NCBI GenBank assembly: GCA_947258655.1
Contig: CAMYJD010000006.1
Coordinates: forward strand, 1 to 64,000
Source: an uncultured Gammaproteobacteria bacterium
Lineage (GTDB): Bacteria > Pseudomonadota > Gammaproteobacteria > JAADHQ01
Direction of reading: 5' to 3'
DNA length: 64,000 bases
Shown: piece by piece, positions 46,252 through 55,221 of the stretch
Layout: the number at the start of each line of letters is the position of its first letter
How positions within the stretch are numbered: the first letter of the stretch is position 1
Notes under the pieces: generated by a model
What the model was told of the DNA's origin: nothing
The model's database searches: none
Seen by the model: the letters and a program-made list of their open reading frames with translations, nothing else
Made by a program: the position numbers and the translations under genes

Positions 46252-46614
46252 TTACTGGACGCTGCCAAATGATTCGCTGGTGCTGTCGGCGGGTGCATGC
46301 AGACCGGCCAGACGGCAGCCCTGGGCAACCGGGCCCTTCGGCATGACCGTATACAGGTATTTGATGCCGCCTTCATCATGAAATTTCTCTTCCAGTGCAT
46401 CATGCAGCTCGCGAATATGCACCTTGTCGTGCTTGGCGTAGTATTCCTGCAGTCCTATGATCGTCTGCCAGTGGGCCTCTTCCAGTGTTATACCCTCTTT
46501 ATCGGCCTGTGCCTCGGCGTCGGCACTGGTCCAGCCCTCGGGCGCATGCGGGAACAAGGCTTCTTTGTGTGTACTGTTTTCAGGATTCAGTTGTTGAATA
46601 ATGGACTCAGACAT
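46252..46614 (-). CDS. DsrC/TusE-family sulfur-carrier-like protein with one cysteine
   Basis: A 120-aa protein of the DsrC/TusE family. The conserved helix-turn region (DAEAQADKEGITLEEAHWQTIIGLQEYY) and LYTVMPKGPVAQGCRLAGL are clear. Dissimilatory DsrC carries two cysteines in its mobile C-terminal arm; here only the first (GCRLAGL) is present and the tail continues for 17 residues to SFGSVQ without the penultimate cysteine. It resembles TusE or a regulatory paralogue rather than the trisulfide-forming DsrC. GGAGAAA 7 bases upstream supports the start. No dsrAB is in the window. Confidence 0.78.
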   Translation of the reverse strand: MSESIIQQLNPENSTHKEALFPHAPEGWTSADAEAQADKEGITLEEAHWQTIIGLQEYYAKHDKVHIRELHDALEEKFHDEGGIKYLYTVMPKGPVAQGCRLAGLHAPADSTSESFGSVQ

Positions 46615-46964
46615 AGATATTTCTCCGAATTGACGTGTGGTTCCGGGCTTTTTGTCTGCCCTCATCATTAATAATAGACGCTGATTACTGAACTGCCAGT
46701 GCCGCTATGTTGCACTCCGGTTAATAGTCTGAACAGATGTAAGTCCAGATTTATTAGATACTGCTAATATGCTGTTTCGGTCGCACTGTCCGGCCATCAC
46801 ATGCCAGCCCGGCGCACTCACAGGTGAGGTAACGATCCAGTCCCCTTCGAGCTGCCCGGCAATCCGGGTAATTTGTCACAAATCGGACGGTGACGTTTCA
46901 CAGTCATAAGGGAGTAATTTATTCAAAATAATATGCAAGACAACATGCAACGGGAAGGAAATAC
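46615..46964. other. Divergent intergenic region
   Basis: A 350-bp divergent gap. CCCGG/CCGGG (around 46857-46870) can form a short stem followed by TAATTT, but it is too small to call. Nothing else was recognised. Confidence 0.35.
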
Positions 46965-47309
46965 ATGAAACAGCAGGAAATCAATGCAACGATCATCATT
47001 AAATCGCCGGATGAGGTCGACAGCAATCGCGGCAAGATCAGTGCACAGCAGGCACGCCTGGGTGATTATCTCCCCGACCTGCAGACTGTTATCGATACCG
47101 CACGCTATTTTCGTGACGCGGGTTTTAATGTCAGGCCGAGGCAGAACTGTATCAATATCGCCGGATCGACTACGCAGTTCGAGGCCATGTTCGGTGTGCA
47201 GTTCGGACAGCAGATGGATATGGATGGCGTCGGTTATCGATATGTGCCGGAATTATTGAAGGACATTCTGGTCAGGATTATTTTTCCTGGCTTATGGAGC
47301 CATGCGTAA
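46965..47309 (+). CDS. Stand-alone S53-propeptide-like protein
   Basis: A 114-aa protein that resembles the pro-kumamolisin activation domain of S53 (sedolisin) peptidases: VIDTARYFRDAGFNV, then NCINIAGSTTQFEAMFGVQFG, then YRYVPELLKDIL with a final GL. In sedolisins this domain is followed by the peptidase; here the gene ends. No signal peptide. It is probably a binding or inhibitory module. AAGGAA lies 4 bases before the ATG, and an intrinsic terminator follows at 47407. Confidence 0.55.
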   Translation: MKQQEINATIIIKSPDEVDSNRGKISAQQARLGDYLPDLQTVIDTARYFRDAGFNVRPRQNCINIAGSTTQFEAMFGVQFGQQMDMDGVGYRYVPELLKDILVRIIFPGLWSHA

Positions 47310-47406
47310 TAGTGCCTGTATTTGTCAGGATGTAACGATTCACAGGGAGTACACAAAGGAACTGCGGGGTCAATGGATGAATGACCGGGTCAGGGACGCT
47401 TGTAAA

Positions 47407-47436
47407 GGGTATCCAACGGAATGGATGCCCTTTTTT
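47407..47436 (+). terminator. Intrinsic terminator
   Basis: GGGTATCCA and TGGATGCCC form a 9-bp stem (one G-U pair) around six bases, followed by six T. It ends the S53-propeptide-like transcript, about 100 bases past its stop. Confidence 0.82.
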
Positions 47437-47617
47437 ATTCCACTATACGCTCGCCCCAGATGGTTAATATTTCACAAATTCGCTGTTAATTAGGCTACCG
47501 CATTAAATCACGACTATGGCGACAATATCCTTAAAGGAACAATTGCAAATAAATCGAATATCTATTGCTTCAGGAGCTGACAGTGGTGGGTATAAACACG
47601 GGAAAAGGGGAAAGACC

Positions 47618-48289
47618 ATGATGGCTCAAACAAACATACTGGATTTCAGGGCGCCGGTGAATGAATCAGCAGATGATGCGTTACGCGGCGTGTGGAAGGA
47701 TTTTATCGGCAGTGTTGCCGGGATCGGCAAGGGTATCTATCACAGTGATATCGAAATGAACTCGGTGCTGAATCATAATCTGGTGCTGGTGCATTCGCTG
47801 TTGATGAATACATCGCATTACCGCGAACTGGTAAACAGTTCTTTTCGACGCCTGACGCGCACAAAAAACTGGGGCTGGAAGGCTGTTTATGAGGACGAGT
47901 TGGGCAAGACCGGCCTGTTCTCTGTCTACAAGAATGCACCGGTGCCATTGCATGACCATCCGGGAACAAGGGGGGCGATGATGGTCGTGGAAGGGGAGGT
48001 CGAGGTCGAGCGCTTTACGTTAAAGGAAGAATATCGTCGTCGCAATGAATCCGGCCTGGTGGAGCTGCAACGCTGTGACAAGAAGGTGCTGAAACCATAT
48101 GACGTCACCTGGTTTGGGCCGGATCAATGCAATGTGCATGGTATGCAGGCGTTGACTGAGCAATGCGTCATGCTCAAGGTGCAGTTGTTGCAGATGAAGG
48201 CCGAGCGTTCCTGGTATTTTCCGGTGTTCTCGTTCGAGCAGGACCAGGAAGTGCTGTCGGCGCGTCGTATCGTTAGCCGTTATCTGTAG
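47618..48289 (+). CDS. Cupin protein, thiol-dioxygenase-like
   Basis: A 223-aa cytoplasmic cupin. VPLHDHPGTRGAMMVVEG supplies the first two histidines, and NVHGMQALTE the third; the arrangement matches the three-histidine iron site of cysteine/cysteamine dioxygenases (PCO/ADO type), which oxidise thiols to sulfinates with O2. The frame is open from 47516, but GGGGAAAG before the ATG pair at 47618 and the start of the helix there fit best. The substrate (free thiol or N-terminal cysteine) is not deducible. It shares its direction with the Sel1 gene 24 bases downstream. Confidence 0.62.
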   Translation: MMAQTNILDFRAPVNESADDALRGVWKDFIGSVAGIGKGIYHSDIEMNSVLNHNLVLVHSLLMNTSHYRELVNSSFRRLTRTKNWGWKAVYEDELGKTGLFSVYKNAPVPLHDHPGTRGAMMVVEGEVEVERFTLKEEYRRRNESGLVELQRCDKKVLKPYDVTWFGPDQCNVHGMQALTEQCVMLKVQLLQMKAERSWYFPVFSFEQDQEVLSARRIVSRYL

Positions 48290-48313
48290 GCTACAAAGTA
48301 GGGGGGATCTGAA

Positions 48314-48754
48314 ATGAACAAGACAATGCTGGTTACATCGCTATTTGTAAAAGGCTGCCTGCTCGGGAACTCCGTTATGGCAGCAGAGGATGCAGGGGAA
48401 CAGCGAGAGTTGCTGGCAAGCCTGAGCAAAGACAGTCTGCCAGGGGTGGAACGCTCATTGCTGCAATATGCGCAAAACGGTGATAATAATGCTCAGCTTG
48501 CACTGGCCAAGATCTATGAAAGCGAGAACAGTCATAATCCGAACCTGATGCTCGAGTGGTATAAAAAATCGGCCATCAGTGGCAATGCCGAGGCACAGTT
48601 CCAGCTGGGTTTGTTATATATCGACGGTGAAGTACCCGATGGTGATTGGGATACCGGTTTGTACTGGGTCGAGATGGCGGCAGCACAGGGGCATGAGCGC
48701 GCGAAGATTGTATATGAGAGCCTGGAAAATGAATATTATTCGATCGGCTGTTGA
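48314..48754 (+). CDS. Small Sel1-repeat protein, exported
   Basis: A 146-aa protein. A hydrophobic start (TMLVTSLFVKGCLLGNSVMA) reads as a signal peptide, followed by two to three Sel1-like repeats (ANAQLALAKIYES and GNAEAQFQLGLLYIDGEV types), the second complete. Sel1 repeats bind other proteins. It is probably cotranscribed with the cupin gene. Ribosome site GGGGGG is 8 bases before the ATG. Confidence 0.65.
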   Translation: MNKTMLVTSLFVKGCLLGNSVMAAEDAGEQRELLASLSKDSLPGVERSLLQYAQNGDNNAQLALAKIYESENSHNPNLMLEWYKKSAISGNAEAQFQLGLLYIDGEVPDGDWDTGLYWVEMAAAQGHERAKIVYESLENEYYSIGC

Positions 48755-48811
48755 TTTAGCGCGACTGTTCCAATCCATCAGCGGGAATGCCCGCAAGCCC
48801 GTGTGCGGATT

Positions 48812-48836
48812 GGCCCCTCGCCGCGAGGGAGGGGCC
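48812..48836. terminator. Hairpin downstream of the DegQ-like gene
   Basis: GGCCCCTC and GAGGGGCC form an 8-bp GC stem around nine bases, 15 bases beyond the protease stop on the minus strand. No U tract follows; likely a 3'-end hairpin shared by the convergent genes. Confidence 0.55.
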
Positions 48837-48850
48837 GTTGTCCAATAGTT

Positions 48851-50236
48851 TTACTGTAATAACAGGAACAGGGCGCCGTTACCACGACGGATATTCAACA
48901 GAATGCCCCTGTCTTTACTGCCCACGGCCTTTTTCAGGTCGGCAAGACTTTTCACACTTTTACGGTTGGCCGATGTAATGACATCGTTTTTCCGCAGCCC
49001 GGATGTCCATGCAGGTGTGCCCTGCTGGACGTCGAGAACGACTACGCCGTCAACCTTGCCGAACAACGGATGGTTCTCTTCCAGTTCGCCCAGGACCGCG
49101 CCTTCCAGGCGCTGATGAAGTGCCTTGGCCTGCTGTTTTTCCAGTTGCGGCTCGCCGATGACTGCATCGATGGTGCGCAACTTGCCATCACGCAACACGC
49201 CGAGTTCGACTTCCTTGCCTATCGGTAACAGGCCGACTTTATTGCGCAGGCTGGATGCGTTTTTGATCGGTTTGCCATCCAGTGACACGATGATGTCGCC
49301 ATCCTTGATCCCGGCCTTTTCAGCCGATGAGCCGGGCGACACACGTGATACGACCGCGCCCTGGTGTTTCTTGATATCGAAGGCGCGGGCCAGATCCGGG
49401 GTCAGGTCCTGGATGTAGACACCGAGGCGGCCACGGCGGATCTCGCCATGCTCAATGAGCTGGGTCATGATCTTGTTCGCCATATTGATCGGGATCGCAA
49501 AGCCGATGCCGATGTTGGCGCCACTGCGTGACAGGATGGCCGTGTTAATACCGACCAGTTCGCCATGCAGGTTGACCAGTGCGCCACCCGAGTTGCCCGG
49601 GTTGATCGAGGCATCGGTCTGGATAAAGTCTTCATAACTTTCTATGCCCAGGCCCGAGCGTCCGAGGGCGCTGACAATACCGGATGTGACTGTTTGTCCG
49701 AGTCCAAAGGGATTACCGATGGCGACAACATAATCGCCGACCTTGAGCTTGTCCGAATCGGTCATCGGTACGGCCTTGAGATTATCTGCCGGGATCTGGA
49801 TTACGGCAATATCGGATTCCTCGTCGGCGCCGATGACCTTGGCGGTAAAGTGTCGACCGTCGCGCAGCGTGACGGTGATCTTGTCGGCCTTGGCGATGAC
49901 ATGGTTATTGGTTGCGATATAACCCTTTTTCGCATCGACAATAACACCGGAACCGAGGCTTTGTGTGGGCTGTGGGCGCTGATTATGCTCGGGTATATTA
50001 AAGAAGTGCTTGAAAATGGGATCATCCAGGAAGGGATTGGCTAGCTGGCTGGCTTCTTTTTTGCCTTCTGTCGCGATATTGACAACCCCCTGGATGACAT
50101 TTTGTAACATTGGTGCCAGGGACGGGAGTTCCTTGCCATTGACTTCGCTTGGAAATGCAGCCTGTGCTGCATGTGGCAAGCCCAATGACAGGGCCAGTGC
50201 AATACTGGTTGCAGAAATAAACTGTTTAAATCTCAT
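48851..50236 (-). CDS. Do-family periplasmic serine protease (DegP/DegQ)
   Basis: A 461-aa HtrA-type protease with a signal peptide (cleavage near AQAAF). Catalytic residues are H112 in TNNHVIA, D142 in SDIAVI and S216 in GNSGGAL. Two PDZ domains follow (about 265-355 and 375-455). It degrades or refolds damaged envelope proteins. The start at 50236 has AAGGTA 8 bases upstream; the extra 33-residue frame upstream has no signal. The neighbouring Hsp20 gene, also on the minus strand, fits a protein-quality-control pair. Confidence 0.9.
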   Translation of the reverse strand: MRFKQFISATSIALALSLGLPHAAQAAFPSEVNGKELPSLAPMLQNVIQGVVNIATEGKKEASQLANPFLDDPIFKHFFNIPEHNQRPQPTQSLGSGVIVDAKKGYIATNNHVIAKADKITVTLRDGRHFTAKVIGADEESDIAVIQIPADNLKAVPMTDSDKLKVGDYVVAIGNPFGLGQTVTSGIVSALGRSGLGIESYEDFIQTDASINPGNSGGALVNLHGELVGINTAILSRSGANIGIGFAIPINMANKIMTQLIEHGEIRRGRLGVYIQDLTPDLARAFDIKKHQGAVVSRVSPGSSAEKAGIKDGDIIVSLDGKPIKNASSLRNKVGLLPIGKEVELGVLRDGKLRTIDAVIGEPQLEKQQAKALHQRLEGAVLGELEENHPLFGKVDGVVVLDVQQGTPAWTSGLRKNDVITSANRKSVKSLADLKKAVGSKDRGILLNIRRGNGALFLLLQ

Positions 50237-50399
50237 TCGTAAGTACCTTGTTGAATACGCTGGCTTAAAGTCAGTTATATTGACCCTGGAAGTAGAGAAA
50301 TGTTCCGCCGAATCATGGATGACATAAGCAGGCATCGTCCGGCTGCCCGGATAACGGTGGCAGCCAGGCGATAGTCAACTTGATGTCATGAGCGTTAAT

Positions 50400-50846
50400 T
50401 TATCCCTCGACAGTGATCTTTTTAGGCATAACCTTGTCCTGCTTGGGGATGGCGACTTCGAGTACGCCATTGCTGCATTTGGCTGAAATCTTTTCCGCAT
50501 TGGCGCTATCCGGCAGCATGAAGCGACGCAGGAATGTGCCACGCACACGCTCCTGGAGTCGATAGCCCTGGCGCTCCTGGGTAGTTTCGTTGCTACGGCT
50601 GCCACTGATTGTCAGCACGCCGTCCTCCATATGGACATCGATATCCTTTGGATCAACGCCGGGAATATCGGCATGGATCAGAAAACGCCCTGTTTCTTCG
50701 CGGATGTCGACGGCCGGGACCCAGTCACTGGCGACAGTGTTTTCTTCCTTGCTCTGCGGACGCATATAGCGCGGAGCAAACAGGTGATTCAGTTCATTCG
50801 AGAACTGGTTTAACAGGCCCCATGGCTCATGATGACTTGATGGCAT
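50400..50846 (-). CDS. Small heat-shock protein Hsp20
   Basis: A 148-aa alpha-crystallin-domain chaperone. The domain spans about residues 40-130, with VPAVDIREETGRFLIHADIPGV at its start (split family block), GTFLRRFMLP and SNGVLEVAIPK at its end, and a short tail PKKITVEG in place of a classical IxI. It holds unfolded proteins for later refolding. AGGAG 7 bases before the ATG at 50846 supports the start; a longer frame upstream is unused. Confidence 0.9.
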   Translation of the reverse strand: MPSSHHEPWGLLNQFSNELNHLFAPRYMRPQSKEENTVASDWVPAVDIREETGRFLIHADIPGVDPKDIDVHMEDGVLTISGSRSNETTQERQGYRLQERVRGTFLRRFMLPDSANAEKISAKCSNGVLEVAIPKQDKVMPKKITVEG

Positions 50847-51320
50847 ATTGATTCTCCTCTTCATATATTCAAGACGGTGTTTCAATCTGTCTGCTATGTG
50901 AATGCTTACCTGATAAATGGTGATCGTCGTGCTGATTTCAAGGGATGCAGTCGCGAAATCATTCGGTATCGAAAAAATTTTACTGGTATGCAAGGTGCAA
51001 ATTATCTGCTTTATACGGGTGTTCGAAGTGATATCTAACAGCGTTTAGTTCCAAATCGTTTAGATATCAAAAACTTCTGTTATTCAGTCAATTCTGCATA
51101 TAATAAATTACTGAAATTTAAGCCTTCGTGGGGCTCAAAATGCCGTTGTTGCGAGGTATTGACAGTCCGCGATCTTGTATCTAAGCTACGCATCTATACA
51201 CAATATGTTGTGTTTACTAGTGCTATATTCTCAAAATATACGAATATATTTGCTTCCCTGGCCAATTGCCGGGCTGCGGGACATCATCTAAAATATAACA
51301 ATACGAGGAGTGCCGGATAT
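50847..51320. other. Divergent regulatory region between hsp20 and nrdJa
   Basis: A 474-bp region divergent between Hsp20 and nrdJa. It holds the NrdR-box-like palindrome at 51198-51213. No cobalamin riboswitch core was seen. The open frame from 51159 passes through it and is not coding. Confidence 0.45.
51198..51213. promoter_or_regulatory. Candidate NrdR box
   Basis: ACACAATATGTTGTGT has 6-bp inverted arms and a TATG centre. It fits the 16-bp NrdR-box pattern (ACAC-x-ATAT-x-TTGTGT) and lies 108 bases before the nrdJa start. NrdR boxes usually come as two about 31 bp apart; no good second copy was found. Confidence 0.6.
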
Positions 51321-53468
51321 ATGAAATCCGCCCATCTAAAAGCTGTCAATTCCGGTGTAGCATCCATCCAGTTTCAATCGGCCTCGATGGATATCTGGGA
51401 CAAGAAATACCGCCTGAAAACCAAGGATGGCCAGATCGTAGATGAGACCATTGACGATACCTACAGTCGCGTAGCGCGCGCATTATCGGATGTTGAGGAA
51501 AGCGCTGAAAAACGCAGTGAATGGTTCGAAAAATTTCTGTGGGCACTCAAGCGTGGCGTGATACCGGCAGGGCGAATTATCTCGAATGCAGGCGCACAGG
51601 AACACAAACCGGCTACCAGTACCATCAACTGCACCGTTTCCGGCACCATCCGTGATTCGATGAATGACATCCTCGGTAAGGTGCATGAGGCGGGCCTGAC
51701 GCTGAAAGCCGGTTGTGGTATCGGTTATGAATTCTCGACATTGCGCCCCAAGGGCGCCTATGTTGCCGGCGCCGGTGCGTATACCTCCGGTCCGCTGTCG
51801 TTCATGGATATCTATGACAAGATGTGTTTTACCGTATCCTCTGCCGGTGGCAGGCGCGGTGCACAGATGGCCACGTTCGATGTCGGTCATCCGGATGTGC
51901 TGGACTTTATTCGTGCCAAGCGTGAGGACGGGCGCCTGCGTCAGTTCAATCTGTCGCTGCTGATTACCGACGAGTTCATTCAGGCGGTCAAGAATGACGG
52001 CGATTGGCAACTGGCCTTCCCGATATCCGAGCAGGAGAATCCCGATCTGGATCTGAATGATCCCGCCAAGGTGGTGTGGCGGGAATGGCCGATCAGCGCA
52101 GGCTATATCACCAATGCCGAGGGTCTGGTTGCATGCATGGTGTATCGCAGCATTCGCGCGCGCCGTCTGTGGGACGTGATCATGTCCTCGACCTATGATT
52201 TCGCCGAGCCCGGATTCATTCTGATCGACAAGGTCAACGAGATGAACAACAACTGGTTCTGTGAAAATATCAGGGCCACGAATCCCTGTGGTGAACAGCC
52301 ACTGCCACCCTATGGCTCCTGTTTGCTCGGCTCTATTAATCTGACCAAGTTTGTCACCGACCCATTTACCGATCATGCCGCCTTTAACTGGCAGGAATTC
52401 AACGAGGCCGTGTCCATCTTTACCCGCATGCTGGATAATGTTGTCGAGATAAACGGTCTGCCGCTGGATGGGCAGCGCGACGAGATTTTGCGCAAGCGTC
52501 GCCATGGCATGGGATTCCTTGGGCTGGGCTCAACGCTAACCATGCTAAAAATGAAATATGGCACAGAAGCCTCACTGGAGTTCAGTGAACGAGTTAGTCG
52601 TGAACTGGCTGTGACCGGCTGGCGTACCGGCCTCGAACTGGCCCGGGAAAAGGGTCCGGCACCGATCATGGATGAGGAATTTGAAGTCAGTCCGGAAATG
52701 CTCAGGAAGCGTCCGGAAATGGTCAGGGACGGATATCAGGCGGGCGATAAGGTCAAGGGCAAGGTTCTGCATGCCCGCTACAGCCGCTACATGCAACAGG
52801 TAGCCGGCGTCGATGCCGAACTGGTGGATGAACTTGCCAGTAGCGGTGCGCGTTTTACCCATCATAGCTCGATTGCACCAACGGGTACGATCTCGCTGTC
52901 GCTGGCCAATAATGCCAGTAATGGTATTGAACCGAGCTTTGCACACCATTATTCACGTAATGTTATTCGTGAAGGCAAGAAGACCAAGGAGAAGGTGGAT
53001 GTCTACTCCTTTGAATTACTCGCCTATCGTGAGCTGGTCAACGCCAATGCGATGCCATTCAGTGACAAGGACAACGAACGCCTGCCGGATTATTTTATCG
53101 CTGCCGATGATATTCATCCAAAGGAGCATGTCGATGTCCAGGCCGCGGCACAGAAATGGGTGGATTCCTCCATTTCCAAGACCGCCAATGTGCCGACTGA
53201 TTACCAGTACGAGGACTTCAAGGATATCTATATGTATGCCTACGACCGAGGTCTGAAGGGTTGTACGACGTTCCGCTTTAATCCAGAGGCCTTCCAGGGT
53301 GTGCTAGTGAAAGAATCCGACCTGGAAAACACCCTGTACAAGTTCACACTCGAAGATGGTTCGGTGGTTGAGCTCAAGGGCAATGAAGAAATTGAATACG
53401 ATGGCGAAGTGCATACCGCTGCCAACCTTTATGATGCCTTGAAAGAAGGTTACTACGGCAAGTTCTGA
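51321..53468 (+). CDS. nrdJa: Class II (B12-dependent) ribonucleotide reductase, catalytic part
   Basis: A 715-aa reductase. Active-site features are the disulfide cysteine C104 in STINCTVSG, the radical-site cysteine C323 and E325 in NPCGEQPLPP, and C648 near the end. It reduces ribonucleotides to deoxyribonucleotides with adenosylcobalamin and works with or without oxygen. The ATG at 51321 is chosen because the upstream frame crosses the NrdR-box-like site and has no ribosome site; GAGGAG lies 10 bases before. The redox C-terminus is in the next gene, as in the split nrdJab of Pseudomonas aeruginosa. Confidence 0.88.
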   Translation: MKSAHLKAVNSGVASIQFQSASMDIWDKKYRLKTKDGQIVDETIDDTYSRVARALSDVEESAEKRSEWFEKFLWALKRGVIPAGRIISNAGAQEHKPATSTINCTVSGTIRDSMNDILGKVHEAGLTLKAGCGIGYEFSTLRPKGAYVAGAGAYTSGPLSFMDIYDKMCFTVSSAGGRRGAQMATFDVGHPDVLDFIRAKREDGRLRQFNLSLLITDEFIQAVKNDGDWQLAFPISEQENPDLDLNDPAKVVWREWPISAGYITNAEGLVACMVYRSIRARRLWDVIMSSTYDFAEPGFILIDKVNEMNNNWFCENIRATNPCGEQPLPPYGSCLLGSINLTKFVTDPFTDHAAFNWQEFNEAVSIFTRMLDNVVEINGLPLDGQRDEILRKRRHGMGFLGLGSTLTMLKMKYGTEASLEFSERVSRELAVTGWRTGLELAREKGPAPIMDEEFEVSPEMLRKRPEMVRDGYQAGDKVKGKVLHARYSRYMQQVAGVDAELVDELASSGARFTHHSSIAPTGTISLSLANNASNGIEPSFAHHYSRNVIREGKKTKEKVDVYSFELLAYRELVNANAMPFSDKDNERLPDYFIAADDIHPKEHVDVQAAAQKWVDSSISKTANVPTDYQYEDFKDIYMYAYDRGLKGCTTFRFNPEAFQGVLVKESDLENTLYKFTLEDGSVVELKGNEEIEYDGEVHTAANLYDALKEGYYGKF

Positions 53469-53507
53469 TCATCCGGAACGACAGTAAAAAATAATCAGGA
53501 GTCCAAT

Positions 53508-54191
53508 ATGCCGGTCAAGATTGAGAGAAAAATAGTAGGATACAGCGTCGCCAAGGAAGATGAAGCTGAACAAGTGAGTGCAGCAGAGGCGGTTGAACAA
53601 CAGGAGGAGACCTCCAACGTTGTCCATATGACAGAGAAACTGGAGCGGCCGGAGATGCTGCTCGGTTCGACATACAAGATCAAGACACCGTTATCCGAGC
53701 ATGCCTTGTATGTGACCATTAATGATGTGGTCCTGAATCACGGCACCGAACATGAGCTGCGGCGACCATTCGAGATCTTTATTAATTCCAAGAATATGGA
53801 CCATTTCCAGTGGATCGTGGCGCTGACACGTATTATTTCCGCGGTATTCCGTAAGGGTGGCGATGTGACCTTCCTGGCCGAGGAACTGCGTTCCGTGTTT
53901 GATCCGCGCGGCGGTTATTTCAAACTGGTAGCCGAGATCGGCGATGCGATAGAGTGTCATCTAAGGATGATTGGTTTGTTGAAGGACGATACGCTGGACG
54001 AACATCAGCAGAAACTGGTCGAGGAAAAGCGCGCCCAGTACGATTCGATATCAAAACAATCTGATGACGCGAGTGCCAAGGGTGATTTTCCTGCAGGTGC
54101 GCAATTGTGTGGAAAATGTCATACCAAGGCAGTGATTCAGATGGACGGATGCATGACCTGCTTAAGTTGTGGGGATTCCAAGTGCGGATAA
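53508..54191 (+). CDS. nrdJb: Class II ribonucleotide reductase accessory part NrdJb
   Basis: A 227-aa protein completing the split reductase. A TSCPD-type domain (STYKIKTPLSEHALYVTIND, and HFQWIVALTRIISAVFRKGG) is followed by an Asp/Lys-rich spacer and a cysteine-rich tail (CGKCHTK, CMTC, CGDSKCG at the last residues) that delivers electrons to the active-site disulfide and probably binds zinc. AGGAG 7 bases upstream; 39 bases after nrdJa. Confidence 0.82.
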   Translation: MPVKIERKIVGYSVAKEDEAEQVSAAEAVEQQEETSNVVHMTEKLERPEMLLGSTYKIKTPLSEHALYVTINDVVLNHGTEHELRRPFEIFINSKNMDHFQWIVALTRIISAVFRKGGDVTFLAEELRSVFDPRGGYFKLVAEIGDAIECHLRMIGLLKDDTLDEHQQKLVEEKRAQYDSISKQSDDASAKGDFPAGAQLCGKCHTKAVIQMDGCMTCLSCGDSKCG

Positions 54192-54264
54192 CATTAGCAG
54201 TGGACAGCGCGGATGTCCGCCATTTTTAACCGAGTCAATCTATTCCAGATCAGCGGAGATGGAT

Positions 54265-54498
54265 ATGCAACAACAAAAAAAACCAATAGCGGGCGATTAC
54301 TATGTCAACCTGACCGGCCAGCTTATCAAGGTCAGATATTTGCTATATAGCAACGCGCAATTATCGACGATTGTGCTCGAATACCAGGACGGCTGTCGCC
54401 TGTTCGTCAGTCTTGACGAGTGGTACTGGCTTGATCTGCGGCCCTATTCTGAATGGTTTTTCGGCGACAGGTCTGTCGATACAGGACAGGAATACTGA
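54265..54498 (+). CDS. Small hypothetical protein
   Basis: A 77-aa soluble protein (KPIAGDYYVNLTGQLIKVRYLL, ending SVDTGQEY). GGAG touches an ATG at 54259 and is 6 bases before the next ATG at 54265, which is preferred. The N-terminal GxYxNxTGQ-xxKVR pattern looks like a small conserved domain of unknown function. It follows nrdJb by 73 bases. Confidence 0.5.
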   Translation: MQQQKKPIAGDYYVNLTGQLIKVRYLLYSNAQLSTIVLEYQDGCRLFVSLDEWYWLDLRPYSEWFFGDRSVDTGQEY

Positions 54499-54598
54499 GT
54501 ACAATCAAAGGTATATCGTCTGTGCGGTCAACATGAGCGAGCACAGGCCGGATTATGCGTTATACTATTTAATATATTCATTCATGCTCCCTGTTCAT

Positions 54599-55198
54599 AT
54601 GTCCCTGTCAAAATCAATGAAATCAAGCTGTAAATATCTGTTATGCAGCATACTGCTTGGCGTATCTATATCGCCGGCACATGCAGTGCGTTATGGCGAA
54701 GCCGTGGATGCACCAAAGATCGTAAACCTGCTCAATGTATTACGGGTGCAGCAACAGGAACTCGAAAGGTTGATGAATATGCTTTCCCGACTCGATTCAT
54801 GGAAGCAACGCCTGAACAAGGAAAATACGCGTCTGTACCAGGAAGGTGAACTTGCCAAACAGGACAGGAAAAAGTTTGAACAAGGCGACATATCAGAACA
54901 GGCACTGAACAAAAAATGGCATACATCCGGCAGGTCCATTCGCCACGACAAGGATCTGCAGTTGTTCAAGGACGATGTTAATGAATTCAATGCCTATGTG
55001 AAGGAATATAATCAGTTAACAAATAAAATGAGTCATGTCCTCGATACCCGAACCCCTAACGAAATCAAGTCACTGATAAATGATATGCGCAAGTTGAGCA
55101 CTATTCTGGATAGTGCCATCAGTGATGGCAATATTGAAAAGGCCAGGTATATCGCCAGGAAATCTGCAATCGCTGCCGAGTTCGGCTACAGCGAATAA
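54599..55198 (+). CDS. Periplasmic coiled-coil protein
   Basis: A 199-aa exported protein. MSLSKSMKSSCKYLLCSILLGVSISPAHA is the signal sequence (given by its ends: MSLSK and SPAHA), so 54599 is the start although the frame is open from 54371 (a shadow of the previous gene). The mature part is mostly helical and charged, with heptad-type leucines (VLRVQQQELERLMNML) and NDMRKLSTILDSAI. No family recognised. Confidence 0.55.
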   Translation: MSLSKSMKSSCKYLLCSILLGVSISPAHAVRYGEAVDAPKIVNLLNVLRVQQQELERLMNMLSRLDSWKQRLNKENTRLYQEGELAKQDRKKFEQGDISEQALNKKWHTSGRSIRHDKDLQLFKDDVNEFNAYVKEYNQLTNKMSHVLDTRTPNEIKSLINDMRKLSTILDSAISDGNIEKARYIARKSAIAAEFGYSE

Positions 55199-55221
55199 TT
55201 ATTGTTGTATACCTGTAAGTT

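Noticed and set aside
47302-47493. 63-codon ORF after the S53-propeptide-like gene
   Set aside because: It crosses the intrinsic terminator at 47407-47436.
51159-51320. N-terminal extension of nrdJa and a cobalamin riboswitch
   Set aside because: The extension crosses the NrdR-like palindrome and has no ribosome site; no B12-box core (GCCACTG) or riboswitch-like fold was seen.
51483-52505. 340-codon minus-strand frame inside nrdJa
   Set aside because: It is antisense to a fully conserved reductase gene.
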